From Paenibacillus sp. FSL R10-2782 (GTDB lineage Bacteria; Bacillota; Bacilli; Paenibacillales; Paenibacillaceae): a stretch of DNA of 64,000 bases. The stretch spans positions 2,099,001 to 2,163,000 of the forward strand of contig NZ_CP151951.1 in assembly GCF_038592985.1 (NCBI RefSeq). Direction: 5' to 3'. The notes under the pieces are model-generated. The model had not been told where the DNA came from. It did no database searches and saw only the letters and a program-made list of their open reading frames with translations. Of the stretch, positions 54,462-63,873 are shown in pieces. Position numbers and translations under genes: made by a program. Positions within the stretch are counted from its first letter, which is position 1. Each line of letters begins with the position of its first letter.

Positions 54462-54868
54462 GTAGAAGCTTTTAAAATAGGATGCGTTGGCTAGAATAAC
54501 ACTATCTTGCACCGTCATATAGACCTAGATGAACGTTCCTTAGATGATTTTACTGTCTATTCCAAAAGTAGGACGTATAATCTTTTACAGGTGCAAAGTG
54601 CTAAAAAAACATTCATTTCATTGAAAAAAACCTGAAAAATTTAACATTTTATGCATCGAAAGCCCTCTTTTTTAAAAAAGATAGGGCTTTTTTCTTATTG
54701 TAATTAGGTCCCAACTCTACGAAACTTAGAATATATGACAGGAAGCAATTATTTTCTACTTAAGACCTAAGAGAAATGTATAATTATGAAATTTTATTGT
54801 CGAAAAAAAGTGAAAAATCTTGTTTTATTGAATCTTACTTTGGAGTAGACGCTGGAAGGAGGAGCTAA
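54462..54868 (+). other. Intergenic gap between hslU and the flagellar operon
   Basis: This 407-bp A+T-rich stretch holds a terminator (54659-54694) and probably the promoter of the flagellar operon (TATAAT at 54779-54784, with no clear -35). I see no codY remnant, no other gene and no clear sigma-D promoter. Confidence 0.6.
54659..54694 (+). terminator. Terminator between hslU and flgB
   Basis: AAAGCCCT (54659-54666) and AGGGCTTT (54683-54690) pair, with an inner CTTTTTT/AAAAAAG stem, and end in TTTTTTC. Confidence 0.85.
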
Positions 54869-55276
54869 ATGAATCTGCTGGGTGATATGAGCTTTCAAAA
54901 ACTTCAGGCAGGTGTTCAGGCAGCAAATACGAGACAACGCGTGATGGCCAACAACATTTCCAATGAGGATACCCCGTATTTTAAGCGTTCAGAGGTTTCA
55001 TTTGAAGAATTACTTCAGCAGCAAATGGGTGGCGACGTGACACCATTACGTGGAAAAGTAACCAATGTGAAACATTTTCAGATAGGACCTGTGAACTCCA
55101 TTCCAGATGCTGTGGTTACCAAAGATGGGTATTCTGTCATGAACAACAATATGAATAACGTGGATATTGACAGAGAAATGAGCCTTATGGCTGAGAATCA
55201 ACTGAGATATAATACCTATATCCAAGAAATTAGTGAACGCATCAAAATGATGAGAACAGCGGTAGAAGGGAGATAG
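54869..55276 (+). CDS. flgB: Flagellar basal-body rod protein FlgB
   Basis: FlgB forms the proximal rod. The 135-residue protein has the rod/hook N-terminal motif ANTRQRVMANNISNEDTPYFKR and the C-terminal DREMSLMAENQLRYNTYIQEIS. AAGGAGGAG precedes the ATG. It is the first gene of the flagellar operon, 6 bp before flgC. Confidence 0.96.
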   Translation: MNLLGDMSFQKLQAGVQAANTRQRVMANNISNEDTPYFKRSEVSFEELLQQQMGGDVTPLRGKVTNVKHFQIGPVNSIPDAVVTKDGYSVMNNNMNNVDIDREMSLMAENQLRYNTYIQEISERIKMMRTAVEGR

Positions 55277-55282
55277 GACCAG

Positions 55283-55735
55283 GTGAAGATTAACAACGGC
55301 TTTGATATCAGCGCATCTGCTCTTACGGCCCAAAGGTTGCGGATGGATGTCATATCAAGCAACATTGCCAACGCAGAGACAACCCGGGCAAAAGTGGAGA
55401 ATGGACAGGCGGTTCCATATCGGAGAAAAACGGTTGTTTTGGAGCCTAACCAATCTCGGTTTGCCGATGTTTTGCAGGCTCAAATGGATGGAAATAGCAC
55501 AGGAGCCGCTGGCGTCAAGGTTTCACAAATACAGGAAGATCAGTCACCTTTGAAGCCTGTGTACAATCCGGGTCACCCGGATGCTGATAAAGATGGCTAT
55601 GTGTATATGCCTAATGTAGACATTATGAAAGAAATGGTAGACATGATTTCCGCAACACGCTCTTACGAAGCCAATGTAACAGCTCTGAATGCATCCAAGG
55701 CAATGGTTTCCAAGGCACTTGAAATCGGTCGCTAA
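55283..55735 (+). CDS. flgC: Flagellar basal-body rod protein FlgC
   Basis: A proximal rod subunit of 150 residues. The N-terminus has FDISASALTAQRLRMDVIS and the SNIANAETT rod motif. The C-terminus reads VYMPNVDIMKEMVDMISATRSYEANV. The start is GTG at 55283, with GGGAGATAGG upstream. Typical FlgC length. Confidence 0.96.
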   Translation: MKINNGFDISASALTAQRLRMDVISSNIANAETTRAKVENGQAVPYRRKTVVLEPNQSRFADVLQAQMDGNSTGAAGVKVSQIQEDQSPLKPVYNPGHPDADKDGYVYMPNVDIMKEMVDMISATRSYEANVTALNASKAMVSKALEIGR

Positions 55736-55774
55736 GTTCCAGGACTACTAACTACAGAATAGGGAGAGTAGAAC

Positions 55775-56089
55775 ATGATTCAGAACGCCATGTTTAATGT
55801 ACAGACACCGGCAATACAGCAAACTCAATCGCCTAACAATGAGTTGACGAAATCGACGCCCTCCGAATCCTTGAAGGATTTTGGTTCGTTCCTAAAGGAT
55901 GCGCTCAATGAAGTGGGGCAGCAGGAAGCCGCTACACACACGATGTCCGACCAGTTCATGGCGGGAAAAGTTGATGTTGATCAGGTCATGATCACTTCCC
56001 AACAAGCGCTGCTTTCTCTGCAGCTTACTACTCAGGTCCGAAACAAAGCGATTGAAGCCTATCAGGAGATCATGCGTACACAGATGTAA
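55775..56089 (+). CDS. fliE: Flagellar hook-basal body protein FliE
   Basis: FliE links the MS ring to the rod. The 104-residue protein has the family C-terminal half: FGSFLKDALNEVGQQE, DQFMAGKVDVDQVMI and LQLTTQVRNKAIEAYQEIMR. AGGGAGAG precedes the ATG. It lies between flgC and fliF as usual. Confidence 0.95.
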   Translation: MIQNAMFNVQTPAIQQTQSPNNELTKSTPSESLKDFGSFLKDALNEVGQQEAATHTMSDQFMAGKVDVDQVMITSQQALLSLQLTTQVRNKAIEAYQEIMRTQM

Positions 56090-56124
56090 AGAGGGTCTAG
56101 CAAAGTTTCGGATGGGGTGACAGA

Positions 56125-57711
56125 GTGAACGAGAGAATCGCCCAATATCGGGATAAGATTTCCGGGTATTGGAATAATTTCAGTAAAAAACAGAAGATAT
56201 TACTTGTTTCGACATTGGCATTCATCATCATTGCCATTGTAGTGCTAACGATGCAGTTTACCAAAACCGAGTATGAAGTGGCTTTCCGGGATTTAAACGC
56301 AAACGATGCTGCCGGGGTCATTAAATATCTCGATTCTGCGGGTATTCCGTATCAGCTCAATGCTGGCGGGACGCAAATCGCAGTCCCAACCGCAAACGCG
56401 GATAAGGCAAAGGTAGATGTTGGGTCTCAGGGCCTAATTCAGAAGGGTTCAATCGGCATGAGTGCCTTTGACCAGTCCTCCTCGGCCATTGGTATGACGG
56501 AGAACGAGTTCAATGTGAAGTACAATAACGCATTGAACGGCGAAGTGCAGCAACTGTTGGAACGGATGGATGGTGTCCAAAGCTCCAAAGTTGTCATTAA
56601 TATGCCGAAGGAAAACATTTTTGCCGGGCTTGAAGAAAAGGACAAAGCTTCTGCTTCGGTTCAAATGGAATTTGAACCTGGCTTTACGCCAAATCAGCAA
56701 GCCATCGACGGATACTTTAATCTGGTAAAGACGGCAGTGCCGAATTTGCCTGTAGAAAACATTACCATCACCAATAAGGAGTATGAACTGATTCCAACGG
56801 CCAAGGGCGGTCAGGGAGGTCTCTCCAGTGGTGTTGAGGAAAACATGGCTCTGCAGAAGAAGTTTGAGAGCGATGTAAGGAATAATGTCCAACAATTTTT
56901 GTCGAAAATTGTTGGCGAAGACAAAGTGAATGTGCTGGTTATGTCCCAGCTAAATTTCGACAAAGTAACGTCGAAAGAGCAGTTGGTCACACCAGTTGAT
57001 CAAGCGAAAATGAAGGGCATTGAAATCAGCGCCCAGCAAATTCAGGAAAGCTACACTGGTAGTAGTGGACAAACCGGAGGAGTCGCAGGCACAGGAACAC
57101 AGGATGTACCTGGTTACCCTGGAGGAAGCAATTCGGGCAATACAAGCTCAGATAAGAGCTCAAGCACAATTAATTACGAAGTTAACCGAATTGCCAAGGA
57201 CATTATCCAAAGTCCTTACACTGTAAAAGATTTAACCATTAATGTAGCAGTTGAACCACCAACGGGGCAGCAAACTTTGGATACAGCAACTCAGGCCGCA
57301 ATCCAAAACATCTTGGTTAATATCGTAAGAGCTTCATTAGCGAATTCCGGGGTTACTATTACAGACGCTGATTTAGCCAAAAAAGTTTCAGTGTTCTCTC
57401 AATCCGTACCGACGCCAGCGAACACCAACACGTTTTTCTCAGCTTCCAACCCTTGGGTATGGGGCATCGGGGCTGCTGTACTGGCACTGTTGGCAGGCGT
57501 AATTTTCCTGATTGTTCGCGGTCGTCGTAAGCAGCAGGAAGAAGAATTAGATGAAGATCTGCAACTTATGCCAACACCGACGGAGTTCCCGTCCATTACC
57601 ATGGAAAGTGTGACAAATGAAAGTCAAGTGCGTAAACAGCTTGAGAGTCTGGCGAAAAAGAAACCCGACGAATTCGTCAATCTGCTTCGTACATGGCTGG
57701 CTGACGAATAG
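56125..57711 (+). CDS. fliF: Flagellar MS-ring protein FliF
   Basis: FliF forms the membrane ring on which the motor assembles. The 528-residue protein has two membrane helices (about residues 25-42 and 437-457). Between them lie the YscJ-type ring domain (EYEVAFRDLNANDAAGVIKYL and LLERMDGVQSSKVVINMP) and a second ring domain. A Ser/Gly-rich linker near residues 310-345 is disordered. The cytoplasmic tail (NLLRTWLADE) binds FliG. The start is GTG at 56125. Confidence 0.97.
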   Translation: MNERIAQYRDKISGYWNNFSKKQKILLVSTLAFIIIAIVVLTMQFTKTEYEVAFRDLNANDAAGVIKYLDSAGIPYQLNAGGTQIAVPTANADKAKVDVGSQGLIQKGSIGMSAFDQSSSAIGMTENEFNVKYNNALNGEVQQLLERMDGVQSSKVVINMPKENIFAGLEEKDKASASVQMEFEPGFTPNQQAIDGYFNLVKTAVPNLPVENITITNKEYELIPTAKGGQGGLSSGVEENMALQKKFESDVRNNVQQFLSKIVGEDKVNVLVMSQLNFDKVTSKEQLVTPVDQAKMKGIEISAQQIQESYTGSSGQTGGVAGTGTQDVPGYPGGSNSGNTSSDKSSSTINYEVNRIAKDIIQSPYTVKDLTINVAVEPPTGQQTLDTATQAAIQNILVNIVRASLANSGVTITDADLAKKVSVFSQSVPTPANTNTFFSASNPWVWGIGAAVLALLAGVIFLIVRGRRKQQEEELDEDLQLMPTPTEFPSITMESVTNESQVRKQLESLAKKKPDEFVNLLRTWLADE

Positions 57712-57722
57712 AGGTGAGTTCA

Positions 57723-58739
57723 TTGGCAAAAGCAAGCAGTCAAGGTTTAACGGGAAGACAAAAAGCGGCAATTCTGCTAATCACGATGGGACCGGAAGTA
57801 TCTGCTCAAATATTCAAGCATTTGCGTGATGAAGAGATTGAGCAGCTTACATTGGAAATCGCCAATGTGCGGAAGGTCGATGCAATGGAAAAAGACTCGA
57901 TTATGGCTGAGTTCCATCAAATTTGTTTGGCTCAGGAGTACATTTCCCAAGGCGGCATCAATTATGCCAAAGAAATATTGGAAAAGGCACTCGGGTCGCA
58001 AAAAGCAGTTGAGGTCATTAACCGTCTGACGGCGACGTTGCAGGTGAGACCGTTCGATTTTGCCCGCAAGGCTGATCCAAACCAGATTTTGAACTTTATA
58101 CAGAACGAAAATCCACAGACGATTGCTCTCGTGCTCTCGTACTTGCAATTTGAGCAGGCGGCGGCAATTCTGTCGTCCCTGCCACAGGAAAAGCAGGCTG
58201 AGGTGGCCCGGCGTGTCGCTGTAATGGACAGCACTTCGCCGGAAGTCATTTCACAAGTGGAACGTGTGCTGGAGCAAAAGCTGTCAGCAACCGCGACGCA
58301 GGATTACACGAATGCGGGTGGTATTGAGTCCATTGTTCAGATTTTAAATGGAGTAGATCGCGGAACAGAACGCACGATCCTCGATTCGCTTGAAATTCAG
58401 GACCCAGAACTGGCCGAGGAAATCAAGAAAAGAATGTTCGTATTCGAGGATATCGTCAATGTGGACAACCGTTCCATTCAACGTATTATCCGCGATATCG
58501 ACAATGCCGATTTGCAGTTGGCGCTTAAAGTGTCCAGCGAAGAAGTTCGCGATGTGATTTTCCGAAATATGTCGAAACGGATGGCAGAAACTTTCAAAGA
58601 GGAAATGGAGTATATGGGACCGGTACGGCTGCGTGATGTGGAAGAAGCACAGACTCGCATCGTATCGACGATCCGCAGATTGGAAGAGGCTGGTGAGATT
58701 ATAATCGCACGCGGCGGAGGAGATGACATCATTGTCTAA
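57723..58739 (+). CDS. fliG: Flagellar motor switch protein FliG
   Basis: FliG is the rotor protein that contacts the stator. The 338-residue protein has LTGRQKAAILLITMGPE at the N-terminus, the EHPQ-like motif NENPQTIALVLSYL in the middle domain, and the C-terminal torque helix (RSIQRIIRDIDNADL) with charged residues. I start at TTG 57723, 6 bp after GAGGTGA; GTG 57714 overlaps that site. The 3' end overlaps fliH. Confidence 0.96.
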   Translation: MAKASSQGLTGRQKAAILLITMGPEVSAQIFKHLRDEEIEQLTLEIANVRKVDAMEKDSIMAEFHQICLAQEYISQGGINYAKEILEKALGSQKAVEVINRLTATLQVRPFDFARKADPNQILNFIQNENPQTIALVLSYLQFEQAAAILSSLPQEKQAEVARRVAVMDSTSPEVISQVERVLEQKLSATATQDYTNAGGIESIVQILNGVDRGTERTILDSLEIQDPELAEEIKKRMFVFEDIVNVDNRSIQRIIRDIDNADLQLALKVSSEEVRDVIFRNMSKRMAETFKEEMEYMGPVRLRDVEEAQTRIVSTIRRLEEAGEIIIARGGGDDIIV

Positions 58740-59568
58740 CTTGATCAAATCTTTCCAATATGTGCCTGTTGAAGCTTTGAAAACCATTGATGTGGCACAT
58801 ACGTATGCGCCGGAAACGTCGGACGAGGAAGTCACAACTGAACATATAGAGCCGGAACCACAGAAAGATTACGAGACTGAACGGCTCCGGGACGAAATGC
58901 TGAATGATGCCAAGGATTTTGCCGAACGGCAGGTTCGTGAAGCGGCTGAAGAAGCGGAACGGATGCTTCAGGAGGCACAGCAGCAGATTGAAGCCTGGTG
59001 GCAGGAACGCCGTGAGCAGGACGAGCAGTTAACAGAGTCCTTAAAGGCTGACGGGTTTCAGCAAGGCTATGAGGAAGGCCAAAAGTTGGCTGAGGCTGAG
59101 CTTCAGGTGAAATCGGAACAGATGATGGTAGAAGCACAGGATATTTTGCGTCAGGCCTATGAGACCAAGGAGCAATTGATTCAGGAGGCTGAGCCTTTTC
59201 TGGTCGAGCTGAGTAGTGCTATTGCTGAGAAAGTTATTGAAAAACAGCTTAGTATTGAGCCTGAATATACAATTGAGCTCATTCGTAAAAACTTGGCTCG
59301 TAAGCGAGAAAAAGGAACAATTACACTGTGTGTGTCGCCTCAGCATTTCGCATTTGTGCAAGGTGCACGCGAAGAATTGTCATTAACTGTCGATTCGCAG
59401 GCAGAACTGCAAATTATTCCTGATGGAACTGTGAAGGATCGCGGCTGTGTTATTCGTTCTTCCTTTGGAAGTGTGGATGCACGGATAGATACACAACTGG
59501 TTGAGATCAAAAAGGAACTGCTGCGTCTGGCACATGAGAACGAGGAGCGAAGACATGAAGGGGCTTAA
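58732..59568 (+). CDS. fliH: Flagellar export apparatus protein FliH
   Basis: FliH is the stator-like regulator of the export ATPase FliI. The 278-residue protein is acidic and highly helical in its N-terminal half (long Glu/Gln-rich coiled coil about residues 40-145). Its C-terminal FliH/V-ATPase E-type domain contains LSSAIAEKVIEKQL and RGCVIRSSFGSVDARIDTQL. I prefer TTG 58732 (start M-S-N-L-I-K) because GGAGGAG is well spaced; the in-frame ATG at 58723 is too close to it. It overlaps fliG by 8 bp and fliI by 14 bp. Confidence 0.9.
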   Translation: MSNLIKSFQYVPVEALKTIDVAHTYAPETSDEEVTTEHIEPEPQKDYETERLRDEMLNDAKDFAERQVREAAEEAERMLQEAQQQIEAWWQERREQDEQLTESLKADGFQQGYEEGQKLAEAELQVKSEQMMVEAQDILRQAYETKEQLIQEAEPFLVELSSAIAEKVIEKQLSIEPEYTIELIRKNLARKREKGTITLCVSPQHFAFVQGAREELSLTVDSQAELQIIPDGTVKDRGCVIRSSFGSVDARIDTQLVEIKKELLRLAHENEERRHEGA

Positions 59569-60874
59569 TGCGCATCGCTACATGGATCATTTGCGACAAA
59601 TAGACCCGGTTCGGGTAAACGGCAAAGTGACGCAGGTTATCGGTTTGATGGTGGAATCGGAAGGTCCGGACGCCAGTATCGGGGATGTTTGTTACATTTA
59701 TCCGGGTAAAACGGCTAAGCCACTGCAAGCGGAAGTTGTAGGCTTTAGAGACAACAAGGTACTTTTGATGCCGCTCGGAGAACTGCAATCCATTGGTCCC
59801 GGCTGTGATGTCGTAGGAACTGGGAAGCCATTGAACGTGCAGGTGGGATCGGAGCTGTTAGGTAAAGTGCTAGACGGTTTGGGCCAACCATTGGATGGTT
59901 CGCTGATTCCCTCACGGATGGCGAGATACTCGACCTTCAACATTCCATCGAATCCGCTGAGTCGCCCGCGTGTACAGGAGCCGATCAGTATTGGTGTACG
60001 AGCCATTGACGGATTGCTTACCATCGGTAAAGGGCAGCGGGTCGGTATTTTCGCAGGCTCCGGTGTAGGTAAGAGTACCCTAATGGGAATGATTGCCCGT
60101 AATACGGAAGCAGATGTGAACGTAATTGCTCTGATCGGGGAACGTGGACGTGAAGTGCTGGACTTTATTGAACGGGATTTGGGTCCGGAAGGGCTTGAAC
60201 GCTCAGTAGTCATCGTGGCAACTTCCGACCAACCCGCGTTGATCCGTATTAAGGGTGCGCTCATTGCAACGACGATCGCTGAATATTTTCGTGATCGCGG
60301 ATTGAACGTCATGCTGATGATGGACTCGGTTACCCGGTATGCGATGGCGCAACGTGAAGTAGGACTGGCAGTCGGGGAGCCACCAGCGATGAGGGGTTAT
60401 ACCCCTTCAGTATTCGCCAGTTTGCCCAAGTTGCTGGAGCGTGCGGGAACCGGGCCTACAGGTTCCATAACCGCTTTTTATACGGTGCTGGTCGATGGTG
60501 ACGACATGAATGAACCCATTGCGGATGCGGTACGCGGGATCTTGGATGGGCATATCGTGCTCAACCGGGGGATAGCGAATAAAGGACATTTTCCCGCAAT
60601 TGATGTGTTAGCCAGTATTAGCCGGGTCATGAAGGATATTGCACCACGTGACCAGATTGACGCTGCCGAGAATATTAAGCGCCTGATGGCGGTTTATAAA
60701 GATTCAGAGGACCTGATTAACATTGGGGCTTATCAGCAGGGTTCGAATGCAGAAATTGACGAATCCATGGACCGCATACGGGATATATGGGATTTTACAA
60801 GGCAAAGAACAGATGAAAAGGTTGAACTGGACGAGGTTCGTGAGCGTTTGATTTCTGAATTTACGAGGAGATGA
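59555..60874 (+). CDS. fliI: Flagellum-specific ATPase FliI
   Basis: FliI is the export ATPase related to F1 beta. The 439-residue protein has Walker A GSGVGKST at residues 168-175, ALIGERGREVLDFIERDLG and the Walker B region VMLMMDSVTRYAMAQREV. The ATG at 59555 lies inside the end of fliH with GAGGAGCGAAG upstream. fliJ follows after 10 bp. Confidence 0.97.
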   Translation: MKGLNAHRYMDHLRQIDPVRVNGKVTQVIGLMVESEGPDASIGDVCYIYPGKTAKPLQAEVVGFRDNKVLLMPLGELQSIGPGCDVVGTGKPLNVQVGSELLGKVLDGLGQPLDGSLIPSRMARYSTFNIPSNPLSRPRVQEPISIGVRAIDGLLTIGKGQRVGIFAGSGVGKSTLMGMIARNTEADVNVIALIGERGREVLDFIERDLGPEGLERSVVIVATSDQPALIRIKGALIATTIAEYFRDRGLNVMLMMDSVTRYAMAQREVGLAVGEPPAMRGYTPSVFASLPKLLERAGTGPTGSITAFYTVLVDGDDMNEPIADAVRGILDGHIVLNRGIANKGHFPAIDVLASISRVMKDIAPRDQIDAAENIKRLMAVYKDSEDLINIGAYQQGSNAEIDESMDRIRDIWDFTRQRTDEKVELDEVRERLISEFTRR

Positions 60875-60884
60875 AGGTTGAACG

Positions 60885-61328
60885 ATGAGATTTCAGTATT
60901 CCTTTCAGAAGGTTGTAGACTTGAAAACCAACGAAAAGTCACAGGCCGAATGGTTGCTTTCCAGTGCTGTTGGACAATTGCAGGCTGAGGAGCAGACATT
61001 GATACAGCTACTAGGCGAAAGGAATCGGGTCATATCAGCCATTCAAAAGGCTGCCGAGGATTGTGCGCCGCTCTCTACCATTCAGGAATTACAGGCTTAC
61101 GTAAATCATCTGGATCAATGTATCACACGCAAGCATAGGGACGTTCAATATGCGCAGCAAAATGTGCAAAGCAAACAAACCGTTTTGACCGATAAAATGC
61201 TGGATGAACAAGTTTGGCTGAAAGCGAGAGAGAAGGCCAACGTGAAATTCCAACAGGAAATGCTCCTGCGCGAGCAGAACGAGCTGGATGAAATGGCTTC
61301 CGTGAGATTTGCCATGAAAGCCCGGTAA
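60885..61328 (+). CDS. fliJ: Flagellar export chaperone FliJ
   Basis: FliJ is a coiled-coil stalk protein inside the FliI hexamer. The 147-residue product is almost entirely helical and charged and begins MRFQYSFQKVVDLKTNEKSQAEW, in line with FliJ. The sequence is weakly conserved in the family; position between fliI and the ylxF-like gene supports the call. The ATG lies after GGAGATGAAGG. Confidence 0.9.
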   Translation: MRFQYSFQKVVDLKTNEKSQAEWLLSSAVGQLQAEEQTLIQLLGERNRVISAIQKAAEDCAPLSTIQELQAYVNHLDQCITRKHRDVQYAQQNVQSKQTVLTDKMLDEQVWLKAREKANVKFQQEMLLREQNELDEMASVRFAMKAR

Positions 61329-61375
61329 GCGGAAGGTCACAGGATACGCATATCAGCTGCCTGAGGAGGAAGACG

Positions 61376-62365
61376 ATGGCACGGAATTTAGCAGAAAATG
61401 AACTGGATATGGATTTGGAAAAAGAGTCAGGCGGGGGATTTGAACGGTTTATGTTTTTCCTGATTCCAATTGTTTTTACAATCGTTCTGGTCGGGGTCCT
61501 GCTTACGCTGTTCAACATGGATTTCAGAAGTGAAATGATTTCATTGGGAAACAAGATTCCGATTGTGAAGAATTGGCTTCCTGAACCGAAAGACAAGGTT
61601 GCCAAGAGCAAAGAGGCTGATCAGAAAGCCCAGTCCCAAAGCTCCGAAGCCACTATCCAGCAGCTTAAGGCAGATTTGGCCAAGCAGACAGAAGAACTTA
61701 AAAAGGCTAGTGATGCCAAAGCGACTCAGGATAAAAAAGTTACAGAACTTCAAAATCAGGTTAGTACGTTGCAAACGCAACAGGAACAACAGCCGCAGGC
61801 CAGTCAGCAGGGACAGACACAGACAGGTACGCAAGCGGCAGATGGAACAGCGAATGAAGACCCATATGTAAAACAGGCCAAAGACCTTGCTTCTATGTAT
61901 GAAGGAATGACGGCAAGTAAGGCAGCACCGATTATGGAAAACTTGACCACCGAAGAAACGGTACAACTGCTAAGCTATATGGACCCAGCAAACAGTGCGA
62001 AGATCTTACAAAAGATGGATGCTAAAAAAGCAGCCGATATCACGATGGCTCTGAAAAACGTAACGCCATCTACTGATTTGTCTTTGGCTGCGTTGCAGTC
62101 ACGCTTGAAAAAGGACCAGAGCACTGCAGCGGGAAAAACGAGTAAAAATCTGCAAAATACTCAAATTAGCAGTACATTCGCTTCCATGGACAAGAAAAGC
62201 GGAGCCGAGCTTATTTTACAAACTTACAAAATCAGTCCAGACAAGGCATTAAACATATTAAACACAGTAGATGATTCGACACGAGCTTCTTTACTGCAAA
62301 ATATGTCTGCGAAGGATGCTGCACAGACGGCGAAAATTTTGAACAAGCTGATGGGCAGCAAGTGA
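61376..62365 (+). CDS. ylxF: YlxF-like membrane protein with MgtE-N-like domain
   Basis: A 329-residue protein with one membrane helix (about residues 25-46), a long coiled coil rich in Lys/Gln (about 70-150), a Gln/Thr-rich linker, and a C-terminal helical domain with repeats like EETVQLLSYMDPANSAKILQKM and AADI, which resemble the MgtE N domain. It occupies the ylxF slot between fliJ and fliK and resembles MotE, a chaperone of the motor protein MotC in rhizobia. Its role in Bacillota is unsettled. GAGGAGGAAG precedes the ATG. Confidence 0.8.
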   Translation: MARNLAENELDMDLEKESGGGFERFMFFLIPIVFTIVLVGVLLTLFNMDFRSEMISLGNKIPIVKNWLPEPKDKVAKSKEADQKAQSQSSEATIQQLKADLAKQTEELKKASDAKATQDKKVTELQNQVSTLQTQQEQQPQASQQGQTQTGTQAADGTANEDPYVKQAKDLASMYEGMTASKAAPIMENLTTEETVQLLSYMDPANSAKILQKMDAKKAADITMALKNVTPSTDLSLAALQSRLKKDQSTAAGKTSKNLQNTQISSTFASMDKKSGAELILQTYKISPDKALNILNTVDDSTRASLLQNMSAKDAAQTAKILNKLMGSK

Positions 62366-62391
62366 TTTGAATGAAGGGAGGTGAAAAAAAA

Positions 62392-63855
62392 ATGACGCTT
62401 ATTTCTCAAAGTGTATCTCTCAGCAGTTCCAGTCAGACGGCTGGTAGCACAGCTAGTACAGCGACAACTTCAATAGCAGGGACAGCAGCAGGAGCCACAG
62501 GCGGTGCTTTTAATCAGACGCTTACGCAAATGATGACTGGTGGGCAAACGGGTTCTACAAGCACAGATTCTGGGAAATCTCCATTAGTTATGGTGCTGCC
62601 GTTGATTACTGCCGGAGAATCGACAGAAGCTTTAGCAGAACCGCTTGTTGAGACATTGGCTCCATTACTGCAAAATCTTGAAAACTTAGATGATCAGGTA
62701 ACAACTGATCCAGCCTTGTTTGCAGCTCTGCAGTCGTGGGTTCAGCAAGTACAGCAGTTTTTAGGCGGTGGAGCGGAGCAGCAAACAGACGGGGCAGGAA
62801 CGAATGAGGCGACAGGCTTAACGGCTTTGGCAACTCATCCAGCTACCATTCGGTTTGCATTACAGGATGCTTTGTCACAGCTTGCAAATGTAGCGAATCA
62901 GGCTACGGGAGACCAAAAGTCCCAGATTACACAGCTGTTACAATCGCTTCAAAATACGACGGCTGGTACGGGAGCTTTTTCCGATGAGCAGTGGACCGGC
63001 GTACTGAAAGCTGTGGAGCTTGCTGATGGCGCAAATTCACAAGCAGCTCAGCCTTCCGCGAATCGGGCGAATGGCACTCAGACATTAACGACTGTTTCTA
63101 CAGGCAAACAGGTAGTTGCTACTGAGCAGCAGACGAGTCAAGGTGGGACAAGTCAGCAAGGTACAGAAGGACAACGTTCATCAGCTAATATTCATGTTCA
63201 AGCCGCTGTTAAAGCCACTCCAACGGATGAAACCGGTGCAGTAGTAGACGTAACCGAGCAGACTGATCCGGCAGCGACCGACAGTCAAACTTCTGTGATT
63301 ACGACCGCAGGCCAGCTTTCGGTGCAGACGCAAGGCACAACTCCTTCGGCTCCGGCGCAGCCTGTTGTACATGTACGACAATTTGCTAAGGAAATGACGG
63401 AATTTGTAGTGCAAAAGCTTGATATCGTGAAGCATTCTGGGTTAACGGAAGCGACTATCATGCTTCGTCCAGATCATTTGGGACAACTGGAAGTTAAACT
63501 GACGATGCAGAATGGGCACTTGGTCGCCCAGTTTATGACTGAGCACAGTGGAGCTAAGGATTTGCTCGAACAGCAAATGTCACAGCTGCGCGCAAGTCTT
63601 CAAAGCCAGGGTATTCAGGTAGATAAAGTGGAAGTGACGCAAAATGAATCACTCTCTTCCCACATGTATCAGGATGGCCGTGGATCAGGTGCAAATCAGC
63701 AGCAGCAATCCGAGCAACGTTCCAAGTCGCGGAGTAGGGAAGAAGCCGAGGATGCTCTAAAGGTAGCTGAAATGGCGGAGGAACTCCGCAATTGGACAGC
63801 AGAACAACGCACAGATGATGTAAATCGGACAGGCTCCTTTACAGCACAAGCGTAG
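62392..63855 (+). CDS. fliK: Flagellar hook-length control protein FliK
   Basis: FliK measures hook length and switches the export gate. The 487-residue protein has a Ser/Thr/Gln-rich N-terminal and middle part with no clear fold. The conserved C-terminal Flg_hook domain, about residues 335-430, reads EATIMLRPDHLGQLEVKLTM and LLEQQMSQLRASLQSQGIQV. AGGGAGGTG precedes the ATG at 62392. It lies 26 bp after the ylxF-like gene and 18 bp before flgD. A second FliK-like gene exists at 38085. Confidence 0.94.
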   Translation: MTLISQSVSLSSSSQTAGSTASTATTSIAGTAAGATGGAFNQTLTQMMTGGQTGSTSTDSGKSPLVMVLPLITAGESTEALAEPLVETLAPLLQNLENLDDQVTTDPALFAALQSWVQQVQQFLGGGAEQQTDGAGTNEATGLTALATHPATIRFALQDALSQLANVANQATGDQKSQITQLLQSLQNTTAGTGAFSDEQWTGVLKAVELADGANSQAAQPSANRANGTQTLTTVSTGKQVVATEQQTSQGGTSQQGTEGQRSSANIHVQAAVKATPTDETGAVVDVTEQTDPAATDSQTSVITTAGQLSVQTQGTTPSAPAQPVVHVRQFAKEMTEFVVQKLDIVKHSGLTEATIMLRPDHLGQLEVKLTMQNGHLVAQFMTEHSGAKDLLEQQMSQLRASLQSQGIQVDKVEVTQNESLSSHMYQDGRGSGANQQQQSEQRSKSRSREEAEDALKVAEMAEELRNWTAEQRTDDVNRTGSFTAQA

Positions 63856-63873
63856 CATGGAGGTGAGAACACA

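Noticed and set aside
54680..54868. Possible sigma-D promoter of the flagellar operon
   Set aside because: I found no TAAA with a correctly spaced GCCGATAT-like box; only a TATAAT-like hexamer without a good -35.
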